DNA from: Climacium dendroides
Taxonomy: Eukaryota; Streptophyta; Bryopsida; Hypnales; Climaciaceae
DNA length: 64,000 nt
Assembly: GCA_950106755.1 (NCBI GenBank)
Contig: CATNNA010000080.1
Location: 62,001-126,000, forward strand
Reading direction: 5' to 3'
The notes under the pieces are model-generated. The model was not told the origin of the DNA and did no database searches. It was given only the letters and a program-made list of their open reading frames with translations. The first letter of the stretch is position 1. Every line of letters starts with the position of its first letter. Position numbers and translations under genes: made by a program. This document shows, piece after piece, positions 1 through 11,931 of the stretch.

Positions 1-23
1 ACGTTATGTCCTAATCAAAACTA

Positions 24-305
24 CTAAACAGCTTCACAACCCCATTTGGGCTTCTTGGTCCTTGAAGGGTTAAAAATGTTCCAAGTATGAGATTGGTTCC
101 GATGGAGGGACATGTAGGCAAATGAGGATGACTTCAAAGGGAAGTTGGGATAGCTGTCCGTGGTGCGTCCATCCTCGAGCAAGATCAAAAGGTAGTAGTT
201 GGATATATATTCTACCTCTTTCCTTTTTGGCTTAGCCTGCTCCTCGTTGCTGGTCATCTCGGATTGGTATTGAACTCGAAGGTTTTCTGGATGGCAGACT
301 TGCAC
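24..305 (-). CDS. possible coding exon, unrecognised
   Basis: An open frame of 93 codons begins with ATG on the minus strand. It is rich in charged residues near its start (around NEEQAKPKRKE). A fair 5' splice site (GAG|GTAGAAT) follows that run, so only the first ~30 codons may be exon. No domain is recognised. It could equally be a chance frame; nothing next to it supports a gene. Confidence 0.2.
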   Translation of the reverse strand: MQVCHPENLRVQYQSEMTSNEEQAKPKRKEVEYISNYYLLILLEDGRTTDSYPNFPLKSSSFAYMSLHRNQSHTWNIFNPSRTKKPKWGCEAV

Positions 306-1477
306 TCATGGGGTTGGGGCGAGCATAGAATGTCATGGATGCTGTGTATGCTTCTGATTCGTGGCATATTTTAGGGTTCACTGCAACTCGAATCGCCAAA
401 CAGCTGAAGGTGATTATCGATCCACTCTGTATGGAGTAGTCCTTGTTCTACTGTAGCCTTCTTCCTAGCCTTCCGATGTTTACTTTGCTTGATTAGGCAC
501 TGGTTTGTGTGCACACATCGGCAAAACTCTTGAACCACTATGTTTGCATACTAGTTTCGAATCACTTTGTAGTGTAAAGTTTTTTCATTCAAGTAGGTTT
601 AGAAGTCAAATTTCACCTCTACATGTGTTTAGGGTTGAACTTTAGCACCCATTTTCAATATTATAACATTATAATCTATAAAGGGTTGTGGCCAAATGAC
701 TTCAAATTTTGTACTTGTCATCTACAACATTTACACTTGAAGTGTGTATGGTTGAGATTTGTATAACTTGGAGACATTCATTTAGACCTATAAAGCTCCC
801 AAGGCAATGATGTTTTTGGACTTTGAAAATCCCATGATACTTTGGGGGTAAGATTTATTACGATAGGTGGTCTCCCGATCCTTTCTCTCATTGGACATGA
901 ATAGAGTTTGCATTCCCTTAACCTTATTTCTAGATTAATTTGTTGCTAAGGTGAGAATTCTAGACTTTGGATGGAAATCCCGAGGGTGTTGAGAGAAATT
1001 AAAATTCAAGGGAATTTTTGAAAGTGGTAAAAAGTGAGAAAGATGAGAAAAGAATGATAATGAAATAAAATGAAAAAATAAAAATACAAAATAATTGTTC
1101 TTGTAATATACAAAGTATAGTTGTTGATAAGTTTAGGGTAATTTCTAGAGAAGGAAATTCTAAGAGAACAATCACGCATTACGAATGAGAATAATGCTAT
1201 AAAAAGTGAGGCATTAGGGTGCAAGGCACAATTTCCAAGAATATATGATTTAAAATGTACAAATAATTCAAATAATAATAATATTAGTATCAAAGAAATT
1301 GGAGGGAAGAGAAGGAATTCACGAATAGTGATTCTTTTTTGGGTTTGGGTTTAGGGTTTAGGTTATTATTAATAGACATAACTAAGGAGAGGTACATATG
1401 GAAAATCATGAAACATCCATTGAATGGGAGTATAAAAATGTACCTCTGCTTAAAGCAATTCATAAAGGGTTTAGGGC
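306..1477. other. AT-rich non-coding stretch
   Basis: No convincing gene is seen. The stretch holds single TTTAGGG words (about 370, 628, 1130 and a doubled copy near 1350) and simple A/T-rich sequence. Confidence 0.5.
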
Positions 1478-1486
1478 GTCGGAATC

Positions 1487-1751
1487 CCTCGGCACGAAGT
1501 CCCAGCCAAATTTGCCAAAACGCCTGCCTGCCCCTGCCCGTAGAAAACACTGAAATTTTTTATTTTTTACACAATTTTTTTTTTTGAAATTCTGAACTCA
1601 TATTTGCAATCAGAGGCCCCGAATTACTTCCGGGGAGTGCAGAAATTCCGAAAAATCGGTTCAATACAGGGGGTTCTTTTTTATTTTTTTAGATGGGCAG
1701 GCATGGCCTGCCCGGCGTTTTGGCAAATCTGCCGGGGACTTAGTGTCGAGG
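1487..1751. mobile_element. 265-bp Mutator-like MITE
   Basis: The element is bounded by imperfect terminal inverted repeats of about 57 bp. The left end reads CCTCGGCACGAAGTCCC inward. The right end, reverse-complemented, reads CCTCGACACTAAGTCCC. Both then continue through a shared AATTTGCCAAAACGCC-like block. The 9-base word GTCGGAATC occurs directly at 1478-1486 and again at 1752-1760, as a target-site duplication. Long inverted ends plus a 9-bp duplication are the hallmark of Mutator-like elements. There is no coding capacity, so it would need a transposase in trans. Short open frames crossing it are not genes. Confidence 0.75.
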
Positions 1752-1889
1752 GTCGGAATCGGTCCAGCCACCTTCCTTAACTTCTTCGACCCGCTTCTGC
1801 TTCGTGTTTTACGCTTGCAGCGATGTTATTGTGAAGTTTGTGCGGGGTTTAGGGTTTGCGACTGTATGAAGTTCAGGGTTTGGGATTTG

Positions 1890-2620
1890 GGTTTAGGGGT
1901 GATATGATCGCTCCTCGTGCCGCTGAGTGCGGTTCAGGATTTAGGGGCCGGTGAAGTCACGAGCAGGGCGAGGAACGCTGAAAGCGAAAGAAGGACGACT
2001 TTGCAGTTATGTTACTAAAGGTCAGAAGCAACAATGTTCATCACGCTTCAAGCGGTCATTGGATGAGGAGAACTGTGCATGCTTAAAGCAAATCAACCAA
2101 ACACTTCAAGTAGCAAGCAACTACTGACGAGTACAGTTAGCTGAGAGTTTTTCCAGCGGGAGTGTAGTTGTACAAAGAAGACAACCAAGGCACCTGGTGA
2201 GTGACCTCACAGTGATGACATTGGAGTGAATGAGTGGCTGTGCTTTTCAAAGGGTTTTAAGGTGTATGCTTGAAAGGCGGCTTGGTTGTGCTACGGTAAA
2301 CCAGTTCTTCCTTAACCGTAATCACGTAAAACACGGTAGGGTTGTTGTCTTGTTCAAGTTCAACTGTCGAGCGAAAAGTAAGGCACGCTGAAGCAATGTA
2401 AGGGACACTTGTTTTTGGAGGTGACAAACATGATGGAAGGATGCTAAATCCATTTCCAGGGTTTAGGGTTTCAGTCGTATAAGTACTGCTGACTTTTTTA
2501 AATTGCTTGAAGCAACTGAGTAGCTGTAGACGCTTCAGCGAGAACTTCATTCGGTTCAACCGGAAGTAGCTTGTTTGGTTCAACCGGGAGTGTGTTTGGT
2601 TCAACCGGAAGTATGTACTC
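1890..2620. repeat. dispersed repeat, relic of the 54-57 kb element
   Basis: This segment aligns by eye with 54,190-54,900. In the same order both carry a block with (CGAGCAGGGCGAGGAACGC / GGTGAGAAACGC)-like sequence, GAATGAGTG(G/A)(C/G)T followed by CTTGAAA(G)GCGGCTT, and an ACTGCTG block. Both then have CGCTTCAGCGAGAA-like sequence and GGTTCAACCGG. In this copy the GGTTCAACCGG word is present three times in tandem (2,551-2,610), against once in the other. The long ORF that follows the repeat at 55.4 kb is missing here, so this looks like a deleted copy. Confidence 0.6.
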
Positions 2621-3420
2621 AGCTTCTGCAGTTATAGGGTTTGCGGAATTGTACTCTTGGGTGAGTTGCAGGCTTCCCTTCTGGGCTGTGGGAAGCCCGG
2701 TGCCGTTGTTCGTTTCTGTTGGTGTACCTGTTGGCACGACTGTGATAGGGAGGTGGAAGCCAAGTCCAAGACGGTTCTTGGGGCTTCTCTAGGGTAACAA
2801 GAAATTGGATGCAGCGGTTTAGGATTTATGCAAACATGATGGTGACGGTCTGATTATTATATTTCTCATGCGATGGGAAAGAATGCTAAGAAGAAGGCTA
2901 CTATGAAGCAACGAATCTTAGGTGGACAAGCGGTGTTAAAGAAAGCAAACGTGGAAGTTCTACAAGTACCATGCCAAAACTTGTGGATTGTTCAAATGTG
3001 CTAATTCAACCTTAAATCAATGCTGTTGTTCACTTGGTTTCTTAGAATTGGAAACTTTAGGTCTGGTTTGTTTGGTTGGCTCTTTCGGAATTTAGGGTTG
3101 ACAAGCTCTCTACATTCAAGTAGAATTATGTAGAATGGACTTGTTATGGAAGGAAAATGGGGCCTCCATCGCGTAGTGCCACCAAACTACCTGTGCATGA
3201 CCCTTTACATTTGTATACTATATATTTATCCGTGCATGTTGAGACGGCTCTTTTATAGAAGTATACCTGCTTTGTCGTGTTACATTATGTTTTGTATTTT
3301 AGTTATAAATCAAGACCTGTTTATGTTTGGTCAATTGTGTTATTAGCTTCCATAATCAATGTATTATAATATGTTTAGCGTGTAGTCATTTGATATCCTA
3401 TTTGGATTTCTTTATTACAG

Positions 3421-4941
3421 GGTGTTTCCAAACAAGAAGAATTAGTGAATGAAGATGACTGTGCAATTTTCCAAAATAATTTCATTTGGCAGTTGAAGAT
3501 TACACAAGGAACATCCCATGGTGGTTTAGATTATTGTAGCTATTGTCAAGTACATGTGCCTATTCACCTCAAAAACCTTCAACAGCATTATGAAAACAGT
3601 CGGCACAAGAACAATGAAACTATTCAGAAGTTGTCTCCATTGTTTGAAAGTTATGGAATGGGTTGGACTGAAGGAAAGAGAAGGTTTTATTGTGATGACT
3701 GTGACAAAGAGATGGAGGCCAAGTCCAAGACATTGTTGAAGCACATGGAGGTCCATGGAAAATTCACTCGAGCAATTGTAGATGGAGGTGAAGGTGACTT
3801 TGGGGTTGTCGAATCAGTCATCCAAGTTTTTAAGTCAAAACTTTGGATAGTAGATTTTCAATCTACTAATGTTGGATTAAACCTTCAGTTACTAACATAT
3901 ACTAGATTGAAATCACTTTTTATTTTACGGGAAGATTCTCCATCAGCTTCCTTCATAGGGAGTTTGAGGAGTGGTGTGTTTTCTGAAGCTGATTTGACTT
4001 TAATGACTTCCGTTGCATCCTTTTTGGATGAAAATGGAAATCCATTTGATAGGTCTGAGAAAATAGCGGGTTCAAACATGAAGGTCTTTGGAATGCGAAG
4101 AGCAATGGGCGACACAGGTTGGTATTTTTCTGTTTTGCAATGATGTTTTATTTGGGACACTTACTAGAAAACTCAACGGGTTTTTAAGTTTGTGTTGTAA
4201 TCTTTTTCCAATTTTAACATCGTTGTTCTTTATTTCACAGGTACAAGCATAAAAACACAAACCTTTATAAACTTTCGGAGGAGTTCGTCACATTTGTTAC
4301 GGAGCGACTTTCAGTCCAATATCCAACTGTTTTTCATCATTTGGAGAAAATTGTGGAAGTGGAGGGTGCAGGTGCTGGTGTGACTATAGGGAATTCTCCT
4401 TTTACGTCTTTTGCGATTACAAGGGATTATAACGTTCGTCCTCATGTCGATCAAGATGACTATGACCTCGGATTCATCCTGTGGTTACAGAAAGATAAAC
4501 ATTTCCATCATGAAATTCAAATCTGTGACAATTGTCTTTTAGTTTATATAAATATTAACCAAGTGTTTTATTTGGGGTGTTGCAGATGTTGTACAAGAAG
4601 GTGAAGACATTTCTCTGTTTGCTTTTCCTGAATTTGAGGTTTCCTTTGTTCCAGGACATGGCGACGTTCTTTGCTTTAGGGCAGGTCGGGTGCATCATTG
4701 TACAAGAGTTTTGAAAAAAAAGAATCAACTTGGATTAGCATTCTTCCAGAAGTCGTCTTTGTTCAGACAAGTGAGGAGGCTCTCAAACCTACCCATGGAT
4801 GGAGTTATAGAAGACATTGTTCCTAAGAAGGGGAAAACTCCTGAAACAATCATTTTCGAGAAGAAAATTGATTTTGAACTTCGGAAGACTACATATGCAA
4901 GGGAATTGGTAGGAGGAACCATTTCCTTGGGCGATTTCTGA
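3421..4941 (+). CDS. two-zinc-finger 2-oxoglutarate/Fe(II) dioxygenase-like protein (5' end not found)
   Basis: Three exons join in frame: 3421-4121, 4241 to about 4524 (the donor could also be at 4534), and 4586-4941, ending in TGA. The first listed exon follows an acceptor (TTTATTACAG), so earlier exons exist upstream. Exon 1 encodes two C2H2 fingers of the U1/matrin-like spacing (YCSYC...H...H near residues 38-63; FYCDDCDKEM...H...H near 93-115). Exons 2-3 encode a double-stranded beta-helix oxygenase pattern: HVD as the proximal iron pair, then a GDVLCFRAGRVHHCTRVL segment supplying the distal His. This is the H-x-D...H arrangement of 2OG dioxygenases; the GDVLCFR...H spacing recalls TET/JBP-like or prolyl-hydroxylase-like enzymes. 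Predicted role (inference): an oxygenase guided to nucleic acid or chromatin by its fingers. The substrate is unknown. No internal stop occurs in these exons. Confidence 0.72.
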
Positions 4942-5080
4942 ACGCCTCTGATGGATTACATTTTATTTACAAGATTGATAACATCATTCCATACAATGAA
5001 ACTTGTCCAGTGCTATGTGCATTTCTGTAAATGCTTTCAATTGGCTTTTGATTTTATAACTTGTTTGTATTATTTTCAGG

Positions 5081-5372
5081 GTTTCGTTTTGTTTTTGATA
5101 AACTCGTTGAATCCATCACTGTAGCGATCGTGCAGCCCAGAACATCTGAACACACCGCAGTCAGACATGTTTTCGCCTCAAACTTCCATCGGCTAGACGC
5201 TCATAGTCCCCCTAAGAAGTTGGCCGCAAAGGAGGAAATCCTTCGCGTACCTCATTACTAGGCTGGGTTGAGGTCTCGTTCGCTAACGGAATTAACTAGG
5301 CAAATCACTCCACCAACTAAGAAATTCGTCCTTCATAAATCCAAAATTTTCATCATTCACAATGATTTATGA
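5081..5372 (+). CDS. possible terminal exon downstream of the dioxygenase gene
   Basis: After a good acceptor (TATTATTTTCAG), a frame reads FRFVFDKLVES... to a TAG at 5259-5261. It continues open for 36 more codons, rich in charged residues, to a TGA at 5370. A second frame over the same bases is also open if TAG is ignored, so the coding frame is uncertain. The preceding gene has its own TGA at 4939, which makes this an alternative 3' exon at best. Confidence 0.25.
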
Positions 5373-5639
5373 ATGCCCCCAACTGTCCCCATTCATCATT
5401 ACAGAGGTCCCGAAGACCAACACAAGAGGACCACAGTCCTATCACGTCATGCCATGCTAATGCATTCAGAGCAGAGGCTTCCTTCTTCCAACACTCTAGT
5501 TTTATCAAAGTAACATCGCCGACTCCGCGTCCGGACCAACACAGCGGCAGATAGGTCGGATGGACCAGTGCACACACACTAGGGTCCAGAGTTCACCGGA
5601 TCAACTATTTAAATACAAAAAGGATTGTGAAAATCCGTG

Positions 5640-7060
5640 CTGAATGCAAAGGATTGAAAAGATCACCGGATGAACCTTACATGCCAAGCATTGGAAGATC
5701 CCCCGTTCAACCTCAACGCAGAGGATGGGGAAGATCGTCCGATGACCTTCAATCAAAAGAGACGATCACGAAATCTTTTCGAGTGAACTTCACGCAAGGA
5801 ACCCTTCACATGAAGGACCGCGAGATTTCCCGATGGACCTTCCTGGGGAGGCATTTTATTATTAAGGACATGACATTGGGGGATCGCCTGGTGACCCTCA
5901 AGGGAGATGATCGGAAGACCTCCTGTTGGCTAGTGGACCTTGACGTCGAGGAAACTTGAGATGTAGGACTAGGGAGGAAACTTCCCGGGAAGGAAACTCG
6001 ATAAATCTTCTTCCAGAACCCCGCACGAGGAGGACCGAGAGATCCCCCGATGAACTTTCCGAATGTAGGAATCTTATTATTACACGCAGAGCACTGGGAG
6101 GTCGCTTGGTGGCCCTCAAGGCAAACGATCTGGAGAACTCTTGCTGATGGACCTTCGCGTGGAGGAAACTTGAGATGCAGGACTGAGGAAGAAACTTTTC
6201 GGGAAGGAAATTCGATAACCCTTCTTCTAGAACGAGGATTCACGAGGAGGGTTCAGGGTGATCTTCCATCGAACCTCCCTAAGAGAGGAATCTTATTATT
6301 ATAGGCAGGGCACTGGGAGACCGTCCGGTGACCGTACAGGACTGGGGCCAAAACTTTCCGCGGAGGAAAATTGATAAACCTTCACCCGAAGAACCCTTGA
6401 CGTGGCGGAGCGGGAGATCTCCCGATGAACCTCCCTCGGGGAGGTATTTTATCATTACAGGTAGGGCAATAGGAGATCGCCTGGTGACCCTCAAGGCAGG
6501 CGATCGGGAGAATTCTTGCTGATGGACCTCCACGTGGAGGAAACTTGAGATGCAGGGCTGGGGAGGAAACTTTCCGGGAAGGAAAATTCACGGAGGATAG
6601 GGAAATCAGTCGACGAACCTCAACGCAAAGAATCAGAAGATCGCCCGATGCAACCTTAAAGCCTAGGATCGGGAAATCACCTGATCGACCTAAAACGATG
6701 GAGGATCTTAGAGCGGTGGGCTAGGGCACCTCTCCGTGACCCTTTTTCGGGAGGAACCTGAACGGGAAGGATCGAGAGATTTCCTGATGACCCTTGGCAC
6801 AGGAGACTGAAGGAACCCGCAGTACAGGGATTTGGGAAATCCTTTGAAATCCTCAATGCGAAAGACCCGAAGGCTGCATGATGCCCAACCTAAAGCTGGC
6901 GCAACCAAAATCCCCCTCATGAACCTGGAGGAACCTGCAAAGCAAGGACTACTGCTGGACCTTCCGAGGGGCTTCCTTGAGGAAGATAATTTGTTGGGAT
7001 CTTCCGCTGACCTTCAACACAGGGTATCGGGGGACCGCCTGATGATCCTATAGTAAGAAG
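5640..7060 (-). repeat. degenerate satellite-related array, reverse orientation
   Basis: The palindromic core (GGGAGATCTCCCGATG and variants) recurs, each copy followed by a short AACCT/ACCTT-type block. A longer period of about 219 bp is visible: the word resembling GATCGCCTGGTGACCCTCAAG starts near 5882, 6101, 6320 (degenerate) and 6475. The block following each core matches the reverse complement of the 98-bp satellite at 36-50 kb (GATGAACCTTCTTAAGGC), so the array lies in opposite orientation. Several overlapping open frames here are by-products of the repeat and are not genes. Confidence 0.72.
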
Positions 7061-7206
7061 GTGCCGATATGCGGCGGTTTTAGGGTAAATCGTTACACCG
7101 TTTTACACCATTTTTGATAGGGTGTATCTTCCCCGTGTAAATTTGGGTGAAGTTGAAGATATCCGCGGGATTATTGTGGTTGCTGCATTTGATGTTCCAC
7201 ATGGTG

Positions 7207-7252
7207 GTTCAAAAAGGGGGCTGAAGTGTTTAGCCTTCTCCCCTTTTTGAAC
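7207..7252. repeat. inverted repeat with 13-bp perfect arms
   Basis: GTTCAAAAAGGGG (7207-7219) pairs with CCCCTTTTTGAAC (7240-7252) across a 20-nt loop, forming a potential hairpin between two degenerate satellite segments. Confidence 0.6.
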
Positions 7253-7449
7253 TAGTACTATAGAGGTCTGAAAAATGGGGGCTAAACCACCCCGAGTTCA
7301 GCCCCGGCTAAGCAGCTTACACTTCTCCGTGTACGTTCTTTTCCATTTCAACGGCTCAGTCCCATGAATCTCATTTCAGCACTCTTTGGAAAAGATTAAT
7401 GGAAGGTGATCTTCGCCGGTCGCAGTTTTGAATGAATGTGGGTTCAGCG

Positions 7450-7660
7450 ATCCGCGGTCAAGACTCATCTGGTGATCTCCCGATCCTCAGCGTCGAGATC
7501 GATCAGGAGATCTTCTAATCCCCGCGTCTAGGTTCCTCCCCAGAATGGTCATCGGGAGATCGCCCGGTCCTGTCCGTCAAGGTTCCCGGGCGTTCAGGTT
7601 CACCTGGAGATCTCCCGATCCTCTACCTTGAGCTTCATTGGAGGATCTATCGGTCCCCTA
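7450..7660 (+). repeat. degenerate satellite-related segment, forward orientation
   Basis: Five cores of the GGAGATCTCCCGATC type occur at roughly 35-60 bp spacing, separated by GTTC-containing linkers. This is the same family as 5.64-7.06 kb and the main satellite, but in the forward orientation. Confidence 0.6.
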
Positions 7661-8224
7661 CTATGTTAAGGGTCATCCTTGGATGCGGCTCGAATACCTT
7701 TGTGGCAGTATAATCTGGCAACCTTCTGGCTGTCTCTGTCCACATGTCATCCTCTGATTCGGTAGTGCCATGCGAACACATACGTATAATACTCAGTGTA
7801 GAATACTCAACAAGATACTACTTCACTGTATCAATGACAATGTACAATGTTCTAATAATGAACGCTTGATTCAATCCGTGTGAGAATTCTTGAACAGTAC
7901 TTTCTGGAAACCCAGAATGTTATATCATATCCTGCTTCCAATTGCAAGGAGGGATGATGGCATTCATTCCCGACTCCAATTCCATTTTCAAAAAATGGGG
8001 ACAAGATTCTCAACGAGGTAGGTCGAGGGGTGACGCCTCTTGCTTCATCTTGCTTAGGGTATAAATTAGGGTGTAAAATATTACCATCATTTTTCATGAT
8101 TGATTAATGTAGGGAATCCATTCCCGTTGCGAGTGGTTCCTATTATTGGAACTGGAATATTTAGGGTCAAGCTTTCCCCATTTTTGAGTTGCTTCAAGGA
8201 GACACTGACCGAGTTGGCTAAGAT

Positions 8225-8450
8225 TCTTAACCCACGAAAGGGTGATCATTTGTATTGATCACTTGTCGTACATCTGTATGCTTCAGCATTGTATGTGTTG
8301 TATCTGCTCGAACCAAACTTGTGAATAGAATATGTATCGTCTGAATGTCTGGGTGTTTAATGGAATGGCTTAAAAGCTGACTCATGTCCGATCGACACAT
8401 GAAGCGATTCCATGTTGAGACTAGTGTGAGTGCACGTAAAGCCATTCAGT
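8225..8450. repeat. relic matching the 3' flank of the 54-57 kb element
   Basis: The segment around 8245-8340 (GTGTTGTATCTGCTCGAACC then AAACTTGTGAATAG) aligns with 57,570-57,665 (GTGTTGTACCTGCTCCAATC then AAACTTGTGGATGG). That region lies just beyond the stop codon of the 55.4-57.5 kb ORF. A GCTTTAAGC word typical of that element follows at about 8467. No coding sequence is left. Confidence 0.5.
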
Positions 8451-9109
8451 TGAAACTCTGATTATAGCTTTAAGCTGTTTATTGGCTTCACAGTATGCTC
8501 TCTTATTCTCATGTACTATATACAGAAGGATTTCACGTGCTGTATTAAAAAGGGATTAGGGTGAAGGATCCCATGCCCAATTTATGGTCCGTTTCTCGAC
8601 TTCGGAGTGCTTTCGGAACTAGCAAATGTTAGTGATGCAAATGTAAATTGAATATCATCTATGTCGGAGGCTCACATAATTGAGTATGCAAAACCATCAA
8701 AACTCGATCACAAATTCCGAAGGTTGCACGATTCATAAACTCGCAATCGAAACACAAAACACGAAGGAAACCCGAAACCCGCAACACCGCCAACCCCGTC
8801 CAATGATCCTTCCTATCATTTGGCCCTACGATGCAAGGGTTTGGGGTTCAATTGAAACAATCTTTCAATGATATTCCAATTCATTTCACCCATGGAAACA
8901 TTTCCTTCTTTTCGGTCATTTTTTTATTGCTCATTTTACATATTTCTGAGCACTAATTATCCACAATCCTTGAAGATTGTAACAGAGGAAGTGGGCAGAA
9001 AAAAATTTCTATGAATGAAAATAAGGACGTCCACTTTAATCATGGGTTTCCGTATCGGCATCGGGAATCATTCATCACGCTCCCACAGAGTTCTAATCCA
9101 AACATCCGT

Positions 9110-10310
9110 TTCAGGCTACTACACTGTATAGTAGTGGTGATTATGCCCCGTGGCTCGCTCCCCCCGATATCGGTTCCACTTTCCTCCCAACGCCTTGTTT
9201 CCCCGACCTCTCTCTCTCACACGGGTTTCTCCCAATGTCGTGCGTGCTTCCATCTGCAACTTCTTCCTGAGGGGAGGCTCACCTCCAGGGGTTCTCCTCG
9301 ATCGGTACATTGCGCTGCTCCCGCTAGATTGTAGCAGTAGAAGTGGGCAAGGCTTCCGAGGTTCGCAAAGGCGCAACACTCTTCTGAGTTCAGGTTTTCC
9401 AGGATGGTGCTTCTGCAGGCGCTTGCTTAAGACACGCGGGCTTCGGAGGGTCTCAAAGGTGGGGCATGCGATCCCCTACAACTCTCTAGGTTTCGGGGAT
9501 CAGATGGAGCGGTGGGTTTAGGGTTTTGGGTGAATTTGCGGTTTTAGGGTGTCCCTGTGCGTTCAAACCGCCCATGTTACACAGGTCAGTTTCTCATGTC
9601 TTCCCATTCCTTGATTTTTGGCCCCTGTTGGGAGAGAGTTGGAAACTTGTCGTAGTTGAGGAGAGCTCTACACATTGGGGGAGCCATGGTCCACAACGTG
9701 TATAACAATGTGCATGGAGAATGGGTGTCTAAAAGTCAAACGACGCTTGACTACATGCATTGCGACAGACTAGTCCATCTGTGGGTGGGGGAATTAGTCA
9801 AGGTTCCCTTCGTTCCGTTCCGTTCACTGGGCCAGTGACCATACATTCACAAGAAGGGCATGAATTCAGTGCTTCTTGAAGACTAGGGGTCGATCTTGTT
9901 TTAGCCCCTACGGGATACTTTGAATGAAGTAAGTCAGAATCTTGGGTTGCACTTCGAAAGCGGAAGAATCCGCTACATCCTTGCAGCAGTGCGCACGTGG
10001 GCGACTGCGAATCACCCCCCGATATCACAGAAAGGTGAGAATCGAACAGTTCAGGCAACAAGTTCACCCTAAACCGCCAGGGATTTCTTCAAAATCCCGT
10101 AGTGGTGCAGCGGTTTCAGCATACACCGGGGACGAACGCAATTTTGCAGTGTCATCATAATTGTGTGCTTATATGACGTCTGTGAAATACTCCAAGGATT
10201 TAGGGTTTAGGGTACAAGAAAGAAGCGGTTTATTCACGCACTTGCCTGTCGTTGTCCCTATACAGGAAAAAGCTCATAACGACTTCTCGTACTCAGAGCC
10301 CCCCTCAGGC
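9110..10310. repeat. dispersed ~1.2-kb repeat, copy 1
   Basis: This aligns with 17,200-18,530. Shared blocks in order: TATAGTAGTG(G/A)TGAT, a CACTTT(T)CTCCC block, CGGGTTTCTCCCAATG / GGGTTTCTCTCGATG, GTCGTGCGTGCTT, TCCTCGATC, ACATTGCGCTCC, CAGAAAGGTGAGAATCGAAC, and CC(T)GTCGTTGTCCCTATAC / CCTATCATTGTCCCTGTGT. Long open frames inside it (for example 9150-9521) are not conserved as frames between the copies, so no gene is called. Confidence 0.65.
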
Positions 10311-11661
10311 GCACTTGGGACCCGCTAACTCAGAGGCGCGCTTGGGATTCAATCAGCTTCTGGTGGTCCAGGTTAGGAACTTTTACTTTCTCAATACCAG
10401 TTATTCTCGTGTGTTTTATGAAGTTTGATGTCGATCATGCCTTGTTTATTCGTTGAAACGTGGATCATCTTGGACTTCACTAGAGAATTTTTGGGCCTGT
10501 TGATACGAGAATTAGAGTTTTTTTTCATTATTCATGCTAAAGAGTCCAAGCAAATGTAGGATGAGTTGTTGGTAAGAGGGGTCAGTCAATAGGACACGGG
10601 ATCATGTTCCTACCTGTTTTTGTATCATCTACTTTAGTCTTCATTTTGTTTCTAGGCATCGCATTGTTGAATCTCTTTTTAGATTCGATGCTAGAATTGC
10701 AAGTGTAAGATCGTCGGAAGGATGCGACTAGCTAGATTTCTATGTTTCGTCATCCATGTTGAGAAGTATTGATTTCGGATACTGAGAGATCGACCATGAC
10801 ATTGGTGACGTATGGGCTCTCAACGAATAAGTAGTAAGCCTTCGTGCAATAAGTAGTAAGCCTTGCGTGTGCTGTACATCAGGTTTGTATTCCCTGTTTT
10901 GACTTTTTGGCTATTGTCGTCGATCTGGTGTCTTCATGTCGTGCAACCTACTCGAATAGAATAATGCCTCTCTGCTTTTAGTGTCTGAGTTTAGAAATTA
11001 GGGTACAAAGAGAATCATCACAGTACACTTGGGATTTGCCTGAGATTTGCAGTCTTTCAGTGACTCTGTTTGATTTTGATCCATTTTTTGTCACTTTTAG
11101 AGTTGATTTGAATCCTCTTCTCATGGACAAATTTGCATCAAAGGCAAATCATTCATAAAGGACTGCTTGGTCCAAACTAGGCTTCATGCTCTATCTTGTA
11201 GTTTGAGGAATTCACACAAGGACTTTCTTTCGTCCGATTTCTTGTTTTCTTACTGGCCAATACATGCGATGCTCTTTGCTGATCGAGAGCGTAAATGAAC
11301 ATAAATGAACGTGTGTTACTACAACTAACTCCAGATCTCTCAGGGCTCTGCTTTGTACAGGTAGATACTGAATGTGATGACTGAGGACGTATAGACAGAT
11401 GACTGAGGACATCGAGTTACGAAGCAATCCGTTTTTAGCCTCGATGATGCTACTAGTTTGTGCGATTAAGAAAATTTAGGGTTTTGTCTCTCCTATTCGG
11501 AGCTCGTTTTTATGCCGGTCAAATTCCCACCGCCTTTTTCATGTTTTTACGAAATGCGAATACTTTTTCCTCGTTTTTCAGTGAACGAGAGATAGATCAA
11601 GAATCTAATCCAAGTTGTTTCATAATTTCCACGATTCTTAGGGGCCCGCACGATTCTTACG

Positions 11662-11703
11662 GTCAATACATACAAAGAATCCATATTCTTTGTATGTATT
11701 GAC
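11662..11703. repeat. perfect 19-bp inverted repeat with 4-nt loop
   Basis: The left arm GTCAATACATACAAAGAAT (11662-11680), loop CCAT and right arm (11685-11703) are exactly complementary. A direct repeat CACGATTCTTA lies just upstream, twice, about 20 bp apart. The function is unknown; candidates are a recombination or insertion footprint, or a hairpin in an RNA. Confidence 0.9.
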
Positions 11704-11856
11704 TTAGCTAATATCCTACTGTTGCTTATCCTTGTACAACGGACTGTCATTGTTCCTCCCGATTTTGCCCGTAAAGGGGCCTCAATGAGATTCCGGTAAG
11801 TAAGGACATACGTGTTTAGACAAGCTGTTCAGTCGCTTCGTTGTGTTTTTTTCCAG

Positions 11857-11920
11857 CTTGGAGCGACATTTGATCTGAACATCGAATTGCTTGAAGTGAA
11901 GAAAATCTGCAAATCACAAG
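11857..11920 (+). CDS. possible small exon, perhaps of the JmjC gene
   Basis: Between an acceptor (TTTTTTTCCAG) and a donor (CAAG|GTATTG) lie 64 bases that read LGATFDLNIELLEVKKICKSQ in one frame. It is 0.6 kb upstream of the next exon on the same strand. Only splice-site quality and amino-acid composition support it. Confidence 0.25.
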
Positions 11921-11931
11921 GTATTGCATTG

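Noticed and set aside
1290..1587. Small frames around 1.3-1.6 kb on both strands
   Set aside because: They cross the MITE and its flank, and the translations show no family features.
5627..6600. Overlapping open frames of 60-145 codons on both strands
   Set aside because: They lie wholly in degenerate satellite-like repeat and have low-complexity translations without domains.
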